Shown: positions 30,213 to 38,793 of the stretch, piece after piece | Position numbering within the stretch: position 1 is the stretch's first letter | How the letters are laid out: every line of letters starts with the position of its first letter | IMG/VR virus record: IMGVR_UViG_3300047476_000372 | Coordinates: 1 to 60,313 of that record | Direction: 5' to 3' (one strand) | Length of the DNA stretch: 60,313 nt | Source of the DNA: a virus | Notes under the pieces: model-generated | Database searches by the model: none | What the model saw: the letters and a program-made list of their open reading frames with translations, nothing else | What the model was told of the DNA's origin: nothing | Made by a program: the position numbers and the translations under genes

Positions 30213-30539
30213 ATGCTACAGCCTAAGCCAAAGAAGAAAACTATGCAGAAAGGTGCTCCTATGATGGATGTACCAAGAATGATTGATACAGAAAAGATGA
30301 GAAAAGAAGATGAGGCTGCACAAGGTGGCAAGACTCCACGTTCTGTTATGAATCAGATTGCAAAAGATAGAGCATACGATGTTAAGATGAAGTCTGGCAA
30401 CGGAGCTAGGATTGCAGCTATATTGAAGCAAGACCCTAAGATGGCAGCAAGAATTAATGTTAAACCATCTGGTGTTACCAAAGAATTGATGATGAAAAAT
30501 AAGGGTAAGGTAACTGCGTATAGCAATAAAAAGAAATAA
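30213..30539 (+). CDS. Small basic Met/Lys-rich protein, 108 aa
   Basis: Basic, Pro/Lys/Met-rich start (MLQPKPKKKTMQKGAPMMD), a helical middle, and a basic end. First in a cluster of five or six short basic genes with minimal spacing. Probably DNA-associated or a minor head protein; no family recognised. Confidence 0.65.
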   Translation: MLQPKPKKKTMQKGAPMMDVPRMIDTEKMRKEDEAAQGGKTPRSVMNQIAKDRAYDVKMKSGNGARIAAILKQDPKMAARINVKPSGVTKELMMKNKGKVTAYSNKKK

Positions 30540-30541
30540 TT

Positions 30542-30730
30542 ATGCCTAAGGGTTTGTACAAAATAAAATTCGCAAGCGATACAACTAAACCACGTTTGGA
30601 TACTCTTATGAAATTTAAGAGAGTTATTGGAGATACTTCTGAGCAAATGAACAAAGCAAAGGCTCTAGGATTATCTAACCAAAACGTAAAAAGTAAACTA
30701 GCTGAAAAAATAAAAGCTAAAAAAAACTAA
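30542..30730 (+). CDS. Small basic protein, 62 aa
   Basis: Starts two bases after the previous stop; lysine-rich at both ends with a helical middle. Part of the small basic gene cluster; function unknown. Confidence 0.62.
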   Translation: MPKGLYKIKFASDTTKPRLDTLMKFKRVIGDTSEQMNKAKALGLSNQNVKSKLAEKIKAKKN

Positions 30731-30733
30731 ATA

Positions 30734-30856
30734 ATGGCAAAGACTAAGAGTAGTAGTGATAAAATAAAGGTAACATTTGGAAAGAGAAAGAAAGGTGCTG
30801 CTCAGAAGTCATTTAATAAGCACGATAAGAAAGATAGAAAATATCGTCAACGATGA
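30734..30856 (+). CDS. Very small basic phage protein, 40 aa
   Basis: Too short for usual cut-offs. The sequence has KVTFGKRKKG, then AQKSFNKHDKK and a basic KYRQR end, a pattern I recognise as a recurrent small protein in many tailed phages. It starts three bases after the previous stop and ends in an ATGA overlap with the next gene, which supports it strongly. Function unknown. Confidence 0.7.
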   Translation: MAKTKSSSDKIKVTFGKRKKGAAQKSFNKHDKKDRKYRQR

Positions 30857-31239
30857 AAACCGCTACAAAAACTAAACCAGAATTATGGAAACGAATAGTT
30901 GCTCGTGTAAAAGCAGGAACGAAAGGTGGAGATGCAGGGGAGTGGTCTGCCAGAAAGGCTCAATTGGCAGTGGCCTCATACAAAAAATCAGGAGGTGGTT
31001 ATTCGGGTGCAAAGAGTGCAAACAATGCACTTGCGAAATGGACGAGGCAGAAATGGATGACATCCTCTGGGAAGCCTTCGGAGGGGAAGCGTCGGTATTT
31101 ACCGGAGAGAGCGTGGAAAAGCCTAAGCGAAAGCGAAAAGCAGCAGACAAACCAAGCAAAAGCACAAGGAAACCAGCAGGGAAAACAGTTCGTGGCACAG
31201 CCAAAAAAAGTAGCACAAAAAGTAAAAAAGTTTAGGTGA
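30853..31239 (+). CDS. DUF5872-like protein, 128 aa
   Basis: Matches the pattern of DUF5872: LWKRIVARVKAGTKGGDAG, EWSARKAQLAVASYKKSGGG, then KWTRQKWMTSSG, KRRYLPERAWKSLS and a basic QPKKVAQKVKKFR end. The family is found in phages and large viruses. Other frames here are also open, but this one carries the conserved pattern. Strongly basic, so probably DNA-associated. Function not established. Confidence 0.78.
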   Translation: MKTATKTKPELWKRIVARVKAGTKGGDAGEWSARKAQLAVASYKKSGGGYSGAKSANNALAKWTRQKWMTSSGKPSEGKRRYLPERAWKSLSESEKQQTNQAKAQGNQQGKQFVAQPKKVAQKVKKFR

Positions 31240-31466
31240 TGAAATTAAATATGAAAGAAATAGTTAAAATATTGGCTAAGAAAAAACTTCAGGAAATGAA
31301 GGAAGATGAGATGGAAAACGAGATGGAAGGTGAAGAGGAAGATGACGATAAAGAAGAGGAGAATGGTAAAGGTAAAATGCATGAAAAGATGCATGGTAAA
31401 ATGAAGGGAATGCATGGTAATAAAAAAGCTATGCTATTAATGATGCTTAAAAGCAAAATGAAATGA
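31239..31466 (+). CDS. Highly charged Met/Lys/Glu-rich protein, 75 aa
   Basis: I start it at the ATG overlapping the previous stop (ATGA) rather than at a GTG one codon before. Low-complexity: a Glu/Asp block, then repeats of HEKMHGKM type, ending in a Met/Lys-rich helix. His/Met spacing might bind metal. No family recognised. Confidence 0.6.
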   Translation: MKLNMKEIVKILAKKKLQEMKEDEMENEMEGEEEDDDKEEENGKGKMHEKMHGKMKGMHGNKKAMLLMMLKSKMK

Positions 31467-31768
31467 TAGAATATAGGGGTGAAAAATTCTCAGGGTACAA
31501 CAAGCCGAAAGATGCTAACGATGGCGTACATAAAAAAGTTGTACTTGCTAAAGAAGGCGACAAGGTTAAGCTTGTAAGATTTGGAGCAAAAGGATATTCA
31601 TCTAACTATTCAGACGAGGCTAGAGCACAGTATAGAAAAAGACACGCAAAGGAAGCTAACTCATCTAAACTGTCTGCTGGATGGTGGGCATACCACTATC
31701 TATGGAGCAGAGGCTCTCAAGTATACCGTTCAGGAAAAAGTTCAGGCAAAGGAGAAAGATTTAAGTAA
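31463..31768 (+). CDS. Conserved small phage protein, 101 aa
   Basis: Contains KKVVLAKEGDKVKLVRFGAKGY, then a DEARAQYRKRHAKE stretch and WWAYHYLWSRGS. I recognise this order from short proteins in phages and algal viruses, often near head genes. ATGA overlap with the gene before. Function unknown. Confidence 0.7.
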   Translation: MIEYRGEKFSGYNKPKDANDGVHKKVVLAKEGDKVKLVRFGAKGYSSNYSDEARAQYRKRHAKEANSSKLSAGWWAYHYLWSRGSQVYRSGKSSGKGERFK

Positions 31769-31794
31769 CTTTGTTATTACGGCGGTTATAACCG
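31766..31794 (+). promoter_or_regulatory. -7 element TAACTTTG over a stop codon, then a 12-base palindrome
   Basis: The -7 box begins at the TAA of the previous gene. It is followed at 31783 by the perfect palindrome CGGTTATAACCG, either an operator or a 5' hairpin of the next message. Confidence 0.5.
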
Positions 31795-31815
31795 TCAAAA
31801 ACCAATCATATAAAC

Positions 31816-32412
31816 ATGGAGCACTTATACAATACAATAAGGCCTGTAGGTAAACGTGTAATCGTTTCAGTTAAGAAAGGTTCTAAAGATAGCCACATAG
31901 TTATAGGCCCAGATGGAAAAGAAATAGAACTGTTTGTAGACACATCATATTCTTGGGATGGTAAAGTATCTAATCCTACACAAGCTACACTATTAACAGA
32001 TTATAAAAATTTAAAAGCAGGAACAGATGTACTCGTACACCACAACGCAATCAACGCAGACAATCAACTGGACATCTATCCTGACACAACTACCAGACTA
32101 CACTCAATCGAAGAAGAATTTGTCTATTTTGGTTTCTGTGGTGAAGAAATAATATGTCTAGATGGATTCATGATTGTTGAGAGGATGTATGAAGAGGATA
32201 CACTAAGTCCGGGTGGCATAATATTAACAGAGAAGAAAAAGCTAGACACAATGATGAGAGTCATTAATAAGCCTGACTCTATAACAGACTTTGAAGTTGG
32301 TGACATAGCGGTAGTATATAAATATTCAGACTATGAGATTACCCATAATATAGGCGGTAAGAGAAGCAGTATAATTAGATTAAAGTACTCAGACTGTATA
32401 GGAAAAGGATGA
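31816..32412 (+). CDS. GroES-like protein, probably two tandem chaperonin-10 folds
   Basis: The first half begins like a co-chaperonin (IRPVGKRVIVSVKKG), and the second half repeats the plan: DGFMIVERMYEEDTLSPGGIIL, then FEVGDIAVVYKYSDYEI and IIRLKYSDCIG, which correspond to the GroES N-terminal strand, mobile loop and C-terminal strand. Phage GroES analogues (T4 gp31) let host GroEL fold the capsid protein. Position just upstream of the head genes fits. Similarity is by pattern; the tandem layout needs structure prediction. Confidence 0.55.
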   Translation: MEHLYNTIRPVGKRVIVSVKKGSKDSHIVIGPDGKEIELFVDTSYSWDGKVSNPTQATLLTDYKNLKAGTDVLVHHNAINADNQLDIYPDTTTRLHSIEEEFVYFGFCGEEIICLDGFMIVERMYEEDTLSPGGIILTEKKKLDTMMRVINKPDSITDFEVGDIAVVYKYSDYEITHNIGGKRSSIIRLKYSDCIGKG

Positions 32413-32702
32413 AATTAGAAGACAAAATAAAGATGTACGAATCGGATGGTATAGTAGGTTCATACTATGCCCTAAACCGTAAACTCAACGAGATTACAGG
32501 ACTATTAAACAATAGCGACCTAACAAAGCTAGACCTGTCAGACAGAAACGATGGTTCTTGGGAGAGGGTGCTAAAACTGTTTGGTAGTGTTGGAGAGATT
32601 AATGAGGTTATGAAAAAGCTTAGGATGGACAACCAGCTATCCGGAGACGAAGAGAAGGATAAGGCTAGAAGGAAGCCACTCATAGAAGAATTAGTACGAT
32701 GA
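32409..32702 (+). CDS. Hypothetical helical protein, 97 aa
   Basis: Charged helical protein, coupled by four-base overlaps to the GroES-like gene before and the coiled-coil gene after. No motif; perhaps a partner of the following packaging-associated protein. Confidence 0.62.
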   Translation: MKLEDKIKMYESDGIVGSYYALNRKLNEITGLLNNSDLTKLDLSDRNDGSWERVLKLFGSVGEINEVMKKLRMDNQLSGDEEKDKARRKPLIEELVR

Positions 32703-33316
32703 AGTATTTTACTAAGAATAGTCCAACAGAAGACTTACTTAATGAGATTAAAAGACTGAGAAACCATGTAGCCCAACTAAAGCTAAGGCAAGAAAGGAGA
32801 CAGGGTAAAGTAAAGAAAGTAAGAAACGAGTGGAAGGAAAGATACGATAGACTAAGATGGGTATTATTCAGAAAAGACCAACTCATATTTGGCAAGGAAC
32901 AGCAGATAGAAAAGCTAAGATATAAGAACGCATATAAGGTAAAAAGGTTCAGAAGGGAAGGGTATAGAGATGCTATGAACAAGATAGCTGTTAACAACTA
33001 CAAAGTTAAACATCTAGCTAATTTTCTATTTCAGACTCAAACGGTTATGAATATTTATAACCTAGATGTTAAAGAATACTCGTTCTTGCTATGGTCTGGC
33101 AGATACGATTTTTTCGATAAGAAGGATTTTGAGACAACGCTAAAGAATGTTAATGTTGCATTCTACGCAACAGTGAATAAGCTGATTAAGAGAGGATTAG
33201 TAGTTATGATTGCAAAGAAACCCGGTGATGCAAGGAGGATATTCTCGCTTACTGGTACTGGAGTGGATATGTTTAATAAACTATCTAAGTTTACAAATAA
33301 ATTCTTAAGAGAGTGA
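32699..33316 (+). CDS. Coiled-coil plus winged-helix protein (candidate small terminase)
   Basis: Residues about 10-90 form a basic coiled coil. Residues about 105-205 look like a MarR-type winged helix (YSFLLWSGRYDFF, AFYATVNKLIKRGLVVMI, RIFSLTGTG). It directly precedes and overlaps the large terminase, the usual place of the DNA-recognition subunit. A DNA-binding oligomer here is most simply the small terminase; a late regulator is the alternative. Confidence 0.55.
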   Translation: MKYFTKNSPTEDLLNEIKRLRNHVAQLKLRQERRQGKVKKVRNEWKERYDRLRWVLFRKDQLIFGKEQQIEKLRYKNAYKVKRFRREGYRDAMNKIAVNNYKVKHLANFLFQTQTVMNIYNLDVKEYSFLLWSGRYDFFDKKDFETTLKNVNVAFYATVNKLIKRGLVVMIAKKPGDARRIFSLTGTGVDMFNKLSKFTNKFLRE

Positions 33317-35328
33317 TACAAGAACATCATATATATGGAATAACTTATAAGACTCCTGAGGTTCCTGCAAAGTCTAGCATAGACTTATATAAATCTTCTA
33401 AACAGAGATTTACTAGGATTCAGATACCTGAATCTTTCCACGACCTAGAGTTTGATGAAGATGGTTCTGCTGTATATGCCGATGAACACGTAAATTTTAT
33501 CAAGAGAGAGTGGGCTAGAATAAATGATGGCTACTGGTTTTATAATGATGGTAACCCTACGTATATAAATGGGCTGCACTACTTCTACCTTAACTATTGG
33601 ACGCTTGAAGATGGAAACTTTCCTGACTACCGTGATGTAGATAGAAGATATTTTTATTTTCAAGAATACTGCGAAAAGATACCACAATGCTTTGGTGTGA
33701 TAAGGATTAAGAAGCGTCGTGAGGGTGCTACTTCACAGGCTACTTGTTATATCGTATGGAAGGCTATAACACAGAGAAAGTCATTCTGCGGTATCGTATC
33801 CAAGACTGGTAAGGACGCATCTGACGCATTCGTATACATGGTAATGAATGGATATAGGAATCTACCAGTGTTCTTTAAGCCTAGAGCAGAAGATGAAGAG
33901 ACAAAAACTGAGTTAGTATTTAGAAAGAAGAAAGATAAAAGGAAGACTAAGGGCAGAGAGAAGGGTCAGGTATTTGACGATGATATTGGTCTTGAGTCTA
34001 AGATTAGTTTTAAGAATACAGCACTTAACTCTTACGATTCCGGTAGGGTAACTGCTCTACTTATGGACGAGGCTGGTAAGTGGCCAAAGGAAGTACCCGT
34101 AAATCAGTACTGGCCTATCGTAAAGAAGACGATGATGAAGGGTGCAATTAAGGTAGGATTCTGTATCATACCATCTACAGCGAACGATGCCAAGAGTGGT
34201 GGTGAGCCTTATAAGATGCTATTTGAGGGAAGCTCTCAATTCGATGACCCATATACAGCTACTGGTCTGTATAGATATTTCTGTCCTGCATACGATGGAT
34301 ATGAGGGTTTTATAGATGAGTATGGAATGTCTATAATAGATGCGCCAACAGAAAAGCAAAAGGAGTATATTAAGGAACGCTATGGCATGAATATTACGAT
34401 GGGTGCTAAAGATTATCTTCTTTCTCAGAGGGCAATAATTAAAGATAAGAAGGCGCTTAGTGAAGAGATAAGGATGAACCCTTTTACTGAAGAGGAAGCA
34501 TTCATGATTGACCAAAAGAAGTGCTACTTCAACTCTGAGAAAATATACAACCAGATAGACTTTCTAAAAGAAGAAAGGGTAGCGCTTAGAAGGATTAGGT
34601 TATTCTGGAAAAATGAGAGGACTGTTGACTGGGCAGATGACCCTGAAGGTCCTTGGATAGCATATAAGATACCAGATAAATCTGAAGCCAATAAGTTTAT
34701 AGAGGTAGACGGTTCTAGGACTCCGGGCAACTCACACAAGTATGTATCTGGAATTGACCCATTTAAATCATCTGTAATATCTGGAAAGGGCTCTATGGGC
34801 GTATGTTACGTATTTGAGAGGCTAGACCCTTCTGACCCAAATAATACCTGTATGCCTATCGCTGAATACGTAGATAGGCCAAGGATGAAATCTATGTTCC
34901 ACGATGAGATGTTGAAGGGTGCTGTATTCTGGGGATATCGTGCATGTTACGAGAATGACGTTGGTGACGACTTCGTGGATTACTTTTCAAATAAAGGATT
35001 TAGGTCTTACCTTATGAGGACTCCAGAATCTGCTATAGATAGGAATAGGCGTAGGACTGTACACAAGTATGGGGTTACATCTGGAGATGCATTTGCTATG
35101 GCTAGGCAGCTAGATACGTGTATATCCTATATTGAGAATCATTGCGATAAGGTTGTATACATTGACCTGCTTGAAGAGTTATTGCAGTATGACCACGAAA
35201 ACAGAACTCCATACGATAGAAGTGTGGCTTTTATGATTAGCTTATTATCTGGGGTAGCTGTTGAGGTAGCCAAGAAGGAAAAGGAGTATTCGGTGATACC
35301 GATTAAGACTTTCAGCATCAGGCTGTAG
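33313..35328 (+). CDS. terL: Terminase large subunit
   Basis: Uses GTG as start, overlapping the previous stop. The ATPase has an atypical Walker A, KRREGATS (134-141), a Walker B LLMDE (249-253) and a coupling region with IPSTAN. The C-terminal nuclease begins with GIDPFKSS (Asp482) and has ENDVGDDF later. The length of 671 residues is at the long end. It pumps DNA through the portal and cuts it. Followed after a short gap by the portal gene. Confidence 0.92.
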   Translation: MIQEHHIYGITYKTPEVPAKSSIDLYKSSKQRFTRIQIPESFHDLEFDEDGSAVYADEHVNFIKREWARINDGYWFYNDGNPTYINGLHYFYLNYWTLEDGNFPDYRDVDRRYFYFQEYCEKIPQCFGVIRIKKRREGATSQATCYIVWKAITQRKSFCGIVSKTGKDASDAFVYMVMNGYRNLPVFFKPRAEDEETKTELVFRKKKDKRKTKGREKGQVFDDDIGLESKISFKNTALNSYDSGRVTALLMDEAGKWPKEVPVNQYWPIVKKTMMKGAIKVGFCIIPSTANDAKSGGEPYKMLFEGSSQFDDPYTATGLYRYFCPAYDGYEGFIDEYGMSIIDAPTEKQKEYIKERYGMNITMGAKDYLLSQRAIIKDKKALSEEIRMNPFTEEEAFMIDQKKCYFNSEKIYNQIDFLKEERVALRRIRLFWKNERTVDWADDPEGPWIAYKIPDKSEANKFIEVDGSRTPGNSHKYVSGIDPFKSSVISGKGSMGVCYVFERLDPSDPNNTCMPIAEYVDRPRMKSMFHDEMLKGAVFWGYRACYENDVGDDFVDYFSNKGFRSYLMRTPESAIDRNRRRTVHKYGVTSGDAFAMARQLDTCISYIENHCDKVVYIDLLEELLQYDHENRTPYDRSVAFMISLLSGVAVEVAKKEKEYSVIPIKTFSIRL

Positions 35329-35343
35329 CATATTAAGTTTTTG

Positions 35344-35351
35344 TACTTTTG
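35344..35351 (+). promoter_or_regulatory. -7 element TACTTTTG
   Basis: Eight bases before the portal start; no clear TTG. Confidence 0.45.
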
Positions 35352-35359
35352 CTATAATT

Positions 35360-37666
35360 ATGGAAAATAAAAATATACTAAACTTCCATCTCTCCAACTC
35401 GAAGTTGAAGAAGGAAGATAAGGAGGGACTAAAGATATCTAGATTTATTGAAAGAGCATTCAATAGCGGATACTTTAATAGAAGAAATAAGAAGTTCGAA
35501 AAGAACAGGATGTTTGCTAGAGGTAGACAGCCTATGTCTGAGTTCTTAGACCTATTAAATGTAGACGGAAAAGAGGCGTTTGTAAACCTAGATATGAAGG
35601 CTCCGGCTATCGCTCCTAAGTTTATGCAGGTAATTATAGGTGGATTTATGAAGAGAAATGAAGTTGCAAAAGCAACTGCTGTAGACCCTGTATCAACAAA
35701 GAGGAAGAAGTATGATAAAGATGAGGCTGAATTCAGAATGAACTTTGGTGACCAAGTTAGACAAATAGAAGAGCAGACTGGAGTTAAATTAATGGCAGAG
35801 GGAAAGTTTACTCCAGAAGATTATGAAGAGTTGGAACTATACTTTGGTATGGAATATCAATTGCCTGAGGAAATACTTTTCGAAAAAGGTATAGACTACG
35901 TTAGCCATATGAATGGTTGGGAGGTAATTAAAAGAAAGATTATAGAGGATTTGATTGAGACTGGTGTTGCAGCAACTAAGGTAAGTGTAGCACAGAATGG
36001 TAAGATAAATATCAGAAGAGTAGTACCAGAAAATCTTATTTATTCTTTCTCAGAATACGATGATTTTAGAGATGTGTCTTTTGTTGGTGAGGTTGTATCT
36101 ATGAAGATTATTGACATCAGAAATAACTACCCAAATCTTGACGAAGCTAAAATGTTCGAGATTGCCAAGAAGTCTAAACAGTTTAATCAGACTGTTAAGT
36201 GGGATGAAAGATATAGATTCTCTTTAGATAGGCCATATGATGATTGGACTGTTGATGTTATAGACTTTGAGATTAAGAGTATTGATACAATGATTTACCA
36301 AGCTAAGATTAATAAGTTTGGAAATCTAATAGTTGAAAGAAAAGAGAAAGAACCTCAAAGACTTGGTGACAATAAAGAAGTAATCAAGAAAGACATGTAC
36401 GTAATTTATAGAGGCGTATATGTTATGGGTACTGATTTAATGTTGGAGTGGGGAATTCTTAAGAACATGATTAAGCCTAATACGGCTAAGGAAATGTCTG
36501 AGGTACACTTCAGTTATTCTCTATATATGTATGAGAATCTTGACCTTATAAACATGGCTCTACCTGAAAGGATGGAGACTTCTATAAGGCAGATGACTTT
36601 GGCTCACCTTAAGATTCAACAGCTTATAGCTAAACTCAGACCTTCTGGTTTGATTATAGATATCGACTCATTGTCTGATATCAGTCTTGGTCAAGGTAGA
36701 AATATAAGCCCACTAGAAATTCAAAAGATATACGACCAAACTGGTAATATATATTATAGAAGGAGAACAGAGGATGGAGACCAGCAAAATGGACTACCAA
36801 TTTCTGAAGCTCCTAATAGTTCTAGTGTTGGACAAATTCAAGAGCTTATCTTGGTTTATAACCACTACCTAGACAGATTACGTGATGAGATTGGTGTAAA
36901 TGAATATAGAGAAGGTGCTTCTGTAAATCCAAAGCTTGGCCTTGGTGTTCAACAGCAGCAGATTGCAGCATCTAACAATGCTACTGATTTTATCTATGAT
37001 TCATTCTTGTCTATCTATCAGCAAACAGCTCTTAAGATTTCTATGTTGCTGTACGATTCAGTATTGTACGGAGGACAGCAGTACAGAGAGTATTTAAATC
37101 CAGAGGATGTAGACGGTAAGGTATTTGATGTTAAAATAAATATCCTTCCAGATGATAAAGAGAGGCAGTTCATTGAAGCTATGATTCAGACAGCACTTTC
37201 TGCTGGTGTTATAGATTTTGAGGATGCGTTTAGAGTTAGAAGCATAAAGAATACTAAGCTTGCTGAGATGTATCTATCTAAGGCTAAGAAGAGAAAGTCT
37301 AAAGAAGATATGGAGAAGGCTCAAGCTAATTCTCAGATGAATGCACAGGTACAACAACAATCTATTCAGGCAAAGGCACAATCAGATATGCAGCTTGAAC
37401 AAATGCAGGCTCAAGGTAAGTTAGCTGTTACTCAGACAGAGATGAAGATGAAGCAGGACTTATCTGAACAACAATTTGTACAAGACATCTTGATGAAGTC
37501 TTATGAGCTAGGTAAACCACTTAGTCCAGAACTACAAGCTGTTGTTGATGCCTATTTCCAAAAGAAGCAAGCTGAACAAATGCAGATGATGCAGCAACAG
37601 GCTATGCAACAGATGGAGCAGGAGCAGATGGCAGAAGAAGGCGATGTTGAAGAAATGCAACAATAA
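35360..37666 (+). CDS. Portal protein
   Basis: 768 residues, directly after the large terminase and before scaffold and capsid genes. It has the basic N-terminal helices, a central alpha/beta core and a long C-terminal helical barrel rich in Gln and Met (many QMQ and MQQ words), the usual look of large podovirus portals in Bacteroidetes phages. It forms the dodecameric gate for DNA. Assignment rests on size, order and composition. Confidence 0.8.
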   Translation: MENKNILNFHLSNSKLKKEDKEGLKISRFIERAFNSGYFNRRNKKFEKNRMFARGRQPMSEFLDLLNVDGKEAFVNLDMKAPAIAPKFMQVIIGGFMKRNEVAKATAVDPVSTKRKKYDKDEAEFRMNFGDQVRQIEEQTGVKLMAEGKFTPEDYEELELYFGMEYQLPEEILFEKGIDYVSHMNGWEVIKRKIIEDLIETGVAATKVSVAQNGKINIRRVVPENLIYSFSEYDDFRDVSFVGEVVSMKIIDIRNNYPNLDEAKMFEIAKKSKQFNQTVKWDERYRFSLDRPYDDWTVDVIDFEIKSIDTMIYQAKINKFGNLIVERKEKEPQRLGDNKEVIKKDMYVIYRGVYVMGTDLMLEWGILKNMIKPNTAKEMSEVHFSYSLYMYENLDLINMALPERMETSIRQMTLAHLKIQQLIAKLRPSGLIIDIDSLSDISLGQGRNISPLEIQKIYDQTGNIYYRRRTEDGDQQNGLPISEAPNSSSVGQIQELILVYNHYLDRLRDEIGVNEYREGASVNPKLGLGVQQQQIAASNNATDFIYDSFLSIYQQTALKISMLLYDSVLYGGQQYREYLNPEDVDGKVFDVKINILPDDKERQFIEAMIQTALSAGVIDFEDAFRVRSIKNTKLAEMYLSKAKKRKSKEDMEKAQANSQMNAQVQQQSIQAKAQSDMQLEQMQAQGKLAVTQTEMKMKQDLSEQQFVQDILMKSYELGKPLSPELQAVVDAYFQKKQAEQMQMMQQQAMQQMEQEQMAEEGDVEEMQQ

Positions 37667-37678
37667 TTTATATCTTTG
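37647..37678 (+). promoter_or_regulatory. Promoter TTG-N21-TATCTTTG
   Basis: Overlaps the end of the portal gene, 15 bases before the scaffold start. Confidence 0.7.
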
Positions 37679-37693
37679 TAAAAATAATCAACC

Positions 37694-38767
37694 ATGTCAG
37701 AAACATTCAATCCATTTGATTCGAACTCCTATGTAAAAGAAAACTCAGAACCTATTCAGTCTGAGCCAGTACAAACAGAGGCAGTAGTAGAAGAAAGCAC
37801 AGTAGCACAGTCAGAGCCTACAAATGTAGAACCTACTGTAGAAGCTACACCAAAAACAGAAGAAGTAGTAGTTAATGAGCCAGTATCCTACGAATGGAAG
37901 GATGACTTCTCAAAAACTATCTATGATAAGCTTGTAAATAAAGATATATCGGATTTAGCTGATATGCTTTATGAGCAAAAAGTTCTTTCAAGTCTAGACG
38001 ATATGAGTGACGAGGATGTCATTAAGCTACAAATGGCTTATGAATATCCAGAGTTAACTCCTGAAGAGATTGAGGAAGAGTTTCAGTCAAAGTTTACTGT
38101 AGAGAAAGACTTTGATGAAGACCTCTTGACAGAAGAAGAAATCGTTAGCAAGAGGAAACAATTGGAGAAGCAGACTAAGGCTATTCAGAGAGAGATGAAG
38201 AAGATGGTTAGCCAAGCTAAAGAAAATCTCCAAGAACTAAGACAGGACATTGATTTTCCAGATATTCTTAGTCAGATTCAAAGTGCAGAGCCATCGCAAG
38301 ATGCTATAAACAAGTATCTGACAAGACAACAAGAAGAACAAAGGTTAGCCTATGAAGAGTCCAGAAAGGTGTTCGAATCGAGCATTGATGATGGACTTAG
38401 AAACTTTGATGGATTTGCAGTCAATTACAAGGACGAGGATGTCCAATTTGACGGTAAATATAACATCACACAAGAAGATAAGGCTGGCCTTCAAGGCGTG
38501 CTGAAAAGTTTCGACCTTGAGACGTTCTATGGTAATCGTTACTTCAAGGATGGAAGATACGATACTAAACAGTTGGCTGAGGACGTCTACTTTTTACAGA
38601 ATAGGGACAAGATTCTTTCGTCTATGGTGACACAGGCTGTGTCTAAAGCGAAGGCTGACATCCTTAAGAGTATGAAGAATATAGACTATAGTAATCAGCC
38701 AAGACCTTCAAGCGCTGCAAACACAAATGACTATGATGAAATGGTAAGTGCAATGTTTAGACTTTAA
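37694..38767 (+). CDS. Scaffolding protein
   Basis: An acidic, disordered N-terminus (Glu/Val/Pro/Thr rich), followed by long charged helices (RKQLEKQTKAIQREMKK) and a basic C-terminal part, as in head scaffolding proteins. It lies immediately before the major capsid gene. It would guide procapsid assembly and leave or be degraded before packaging. Confidence 0.75.
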   Translation: MSETFNPFDSNSYVKENSEPIQSEPVQTEAVVEESTVAQSEPTNVEPTVEATPKTEEVVVNEPVSYEWKDDFSKTIYDKLVNKDISDLADMLYEQKVLSSLDDMSDEDVIKLQMAYEYPELTPEEIEEEFQSKFTVEKDFDEDLLTEEEIVSKRKQLEKQTKAIQREMKKMVSQAKENLQELRQDIDFPDILSQIQSAEPSQDAINKYLTRQQEEQRLAYEESRKVFESSIDDGLRNFDGFAVNYKDEDVQFDGKYNITQEDKAGLQGVLKSFDLETFYGNRYFKDGRYDTKQLAEDVYFLQNRDKILSSMVTQAVSKAKADILKSMKNIDYSNQPRPSSAANTNDYDEMVSAMFRL

Positions 38768-38793
38768 ATTTTAACAAAATAAAATAATTTACT

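Noticed and set aside
30885-31235. A 116-codon plus-strand frame almost fully inside the DUF5872-like gene
   Set aside because: The other frame carries the conserved family pattern and the ATGA couplings at both ends; A-rich sequence leaves several frames open by chance.
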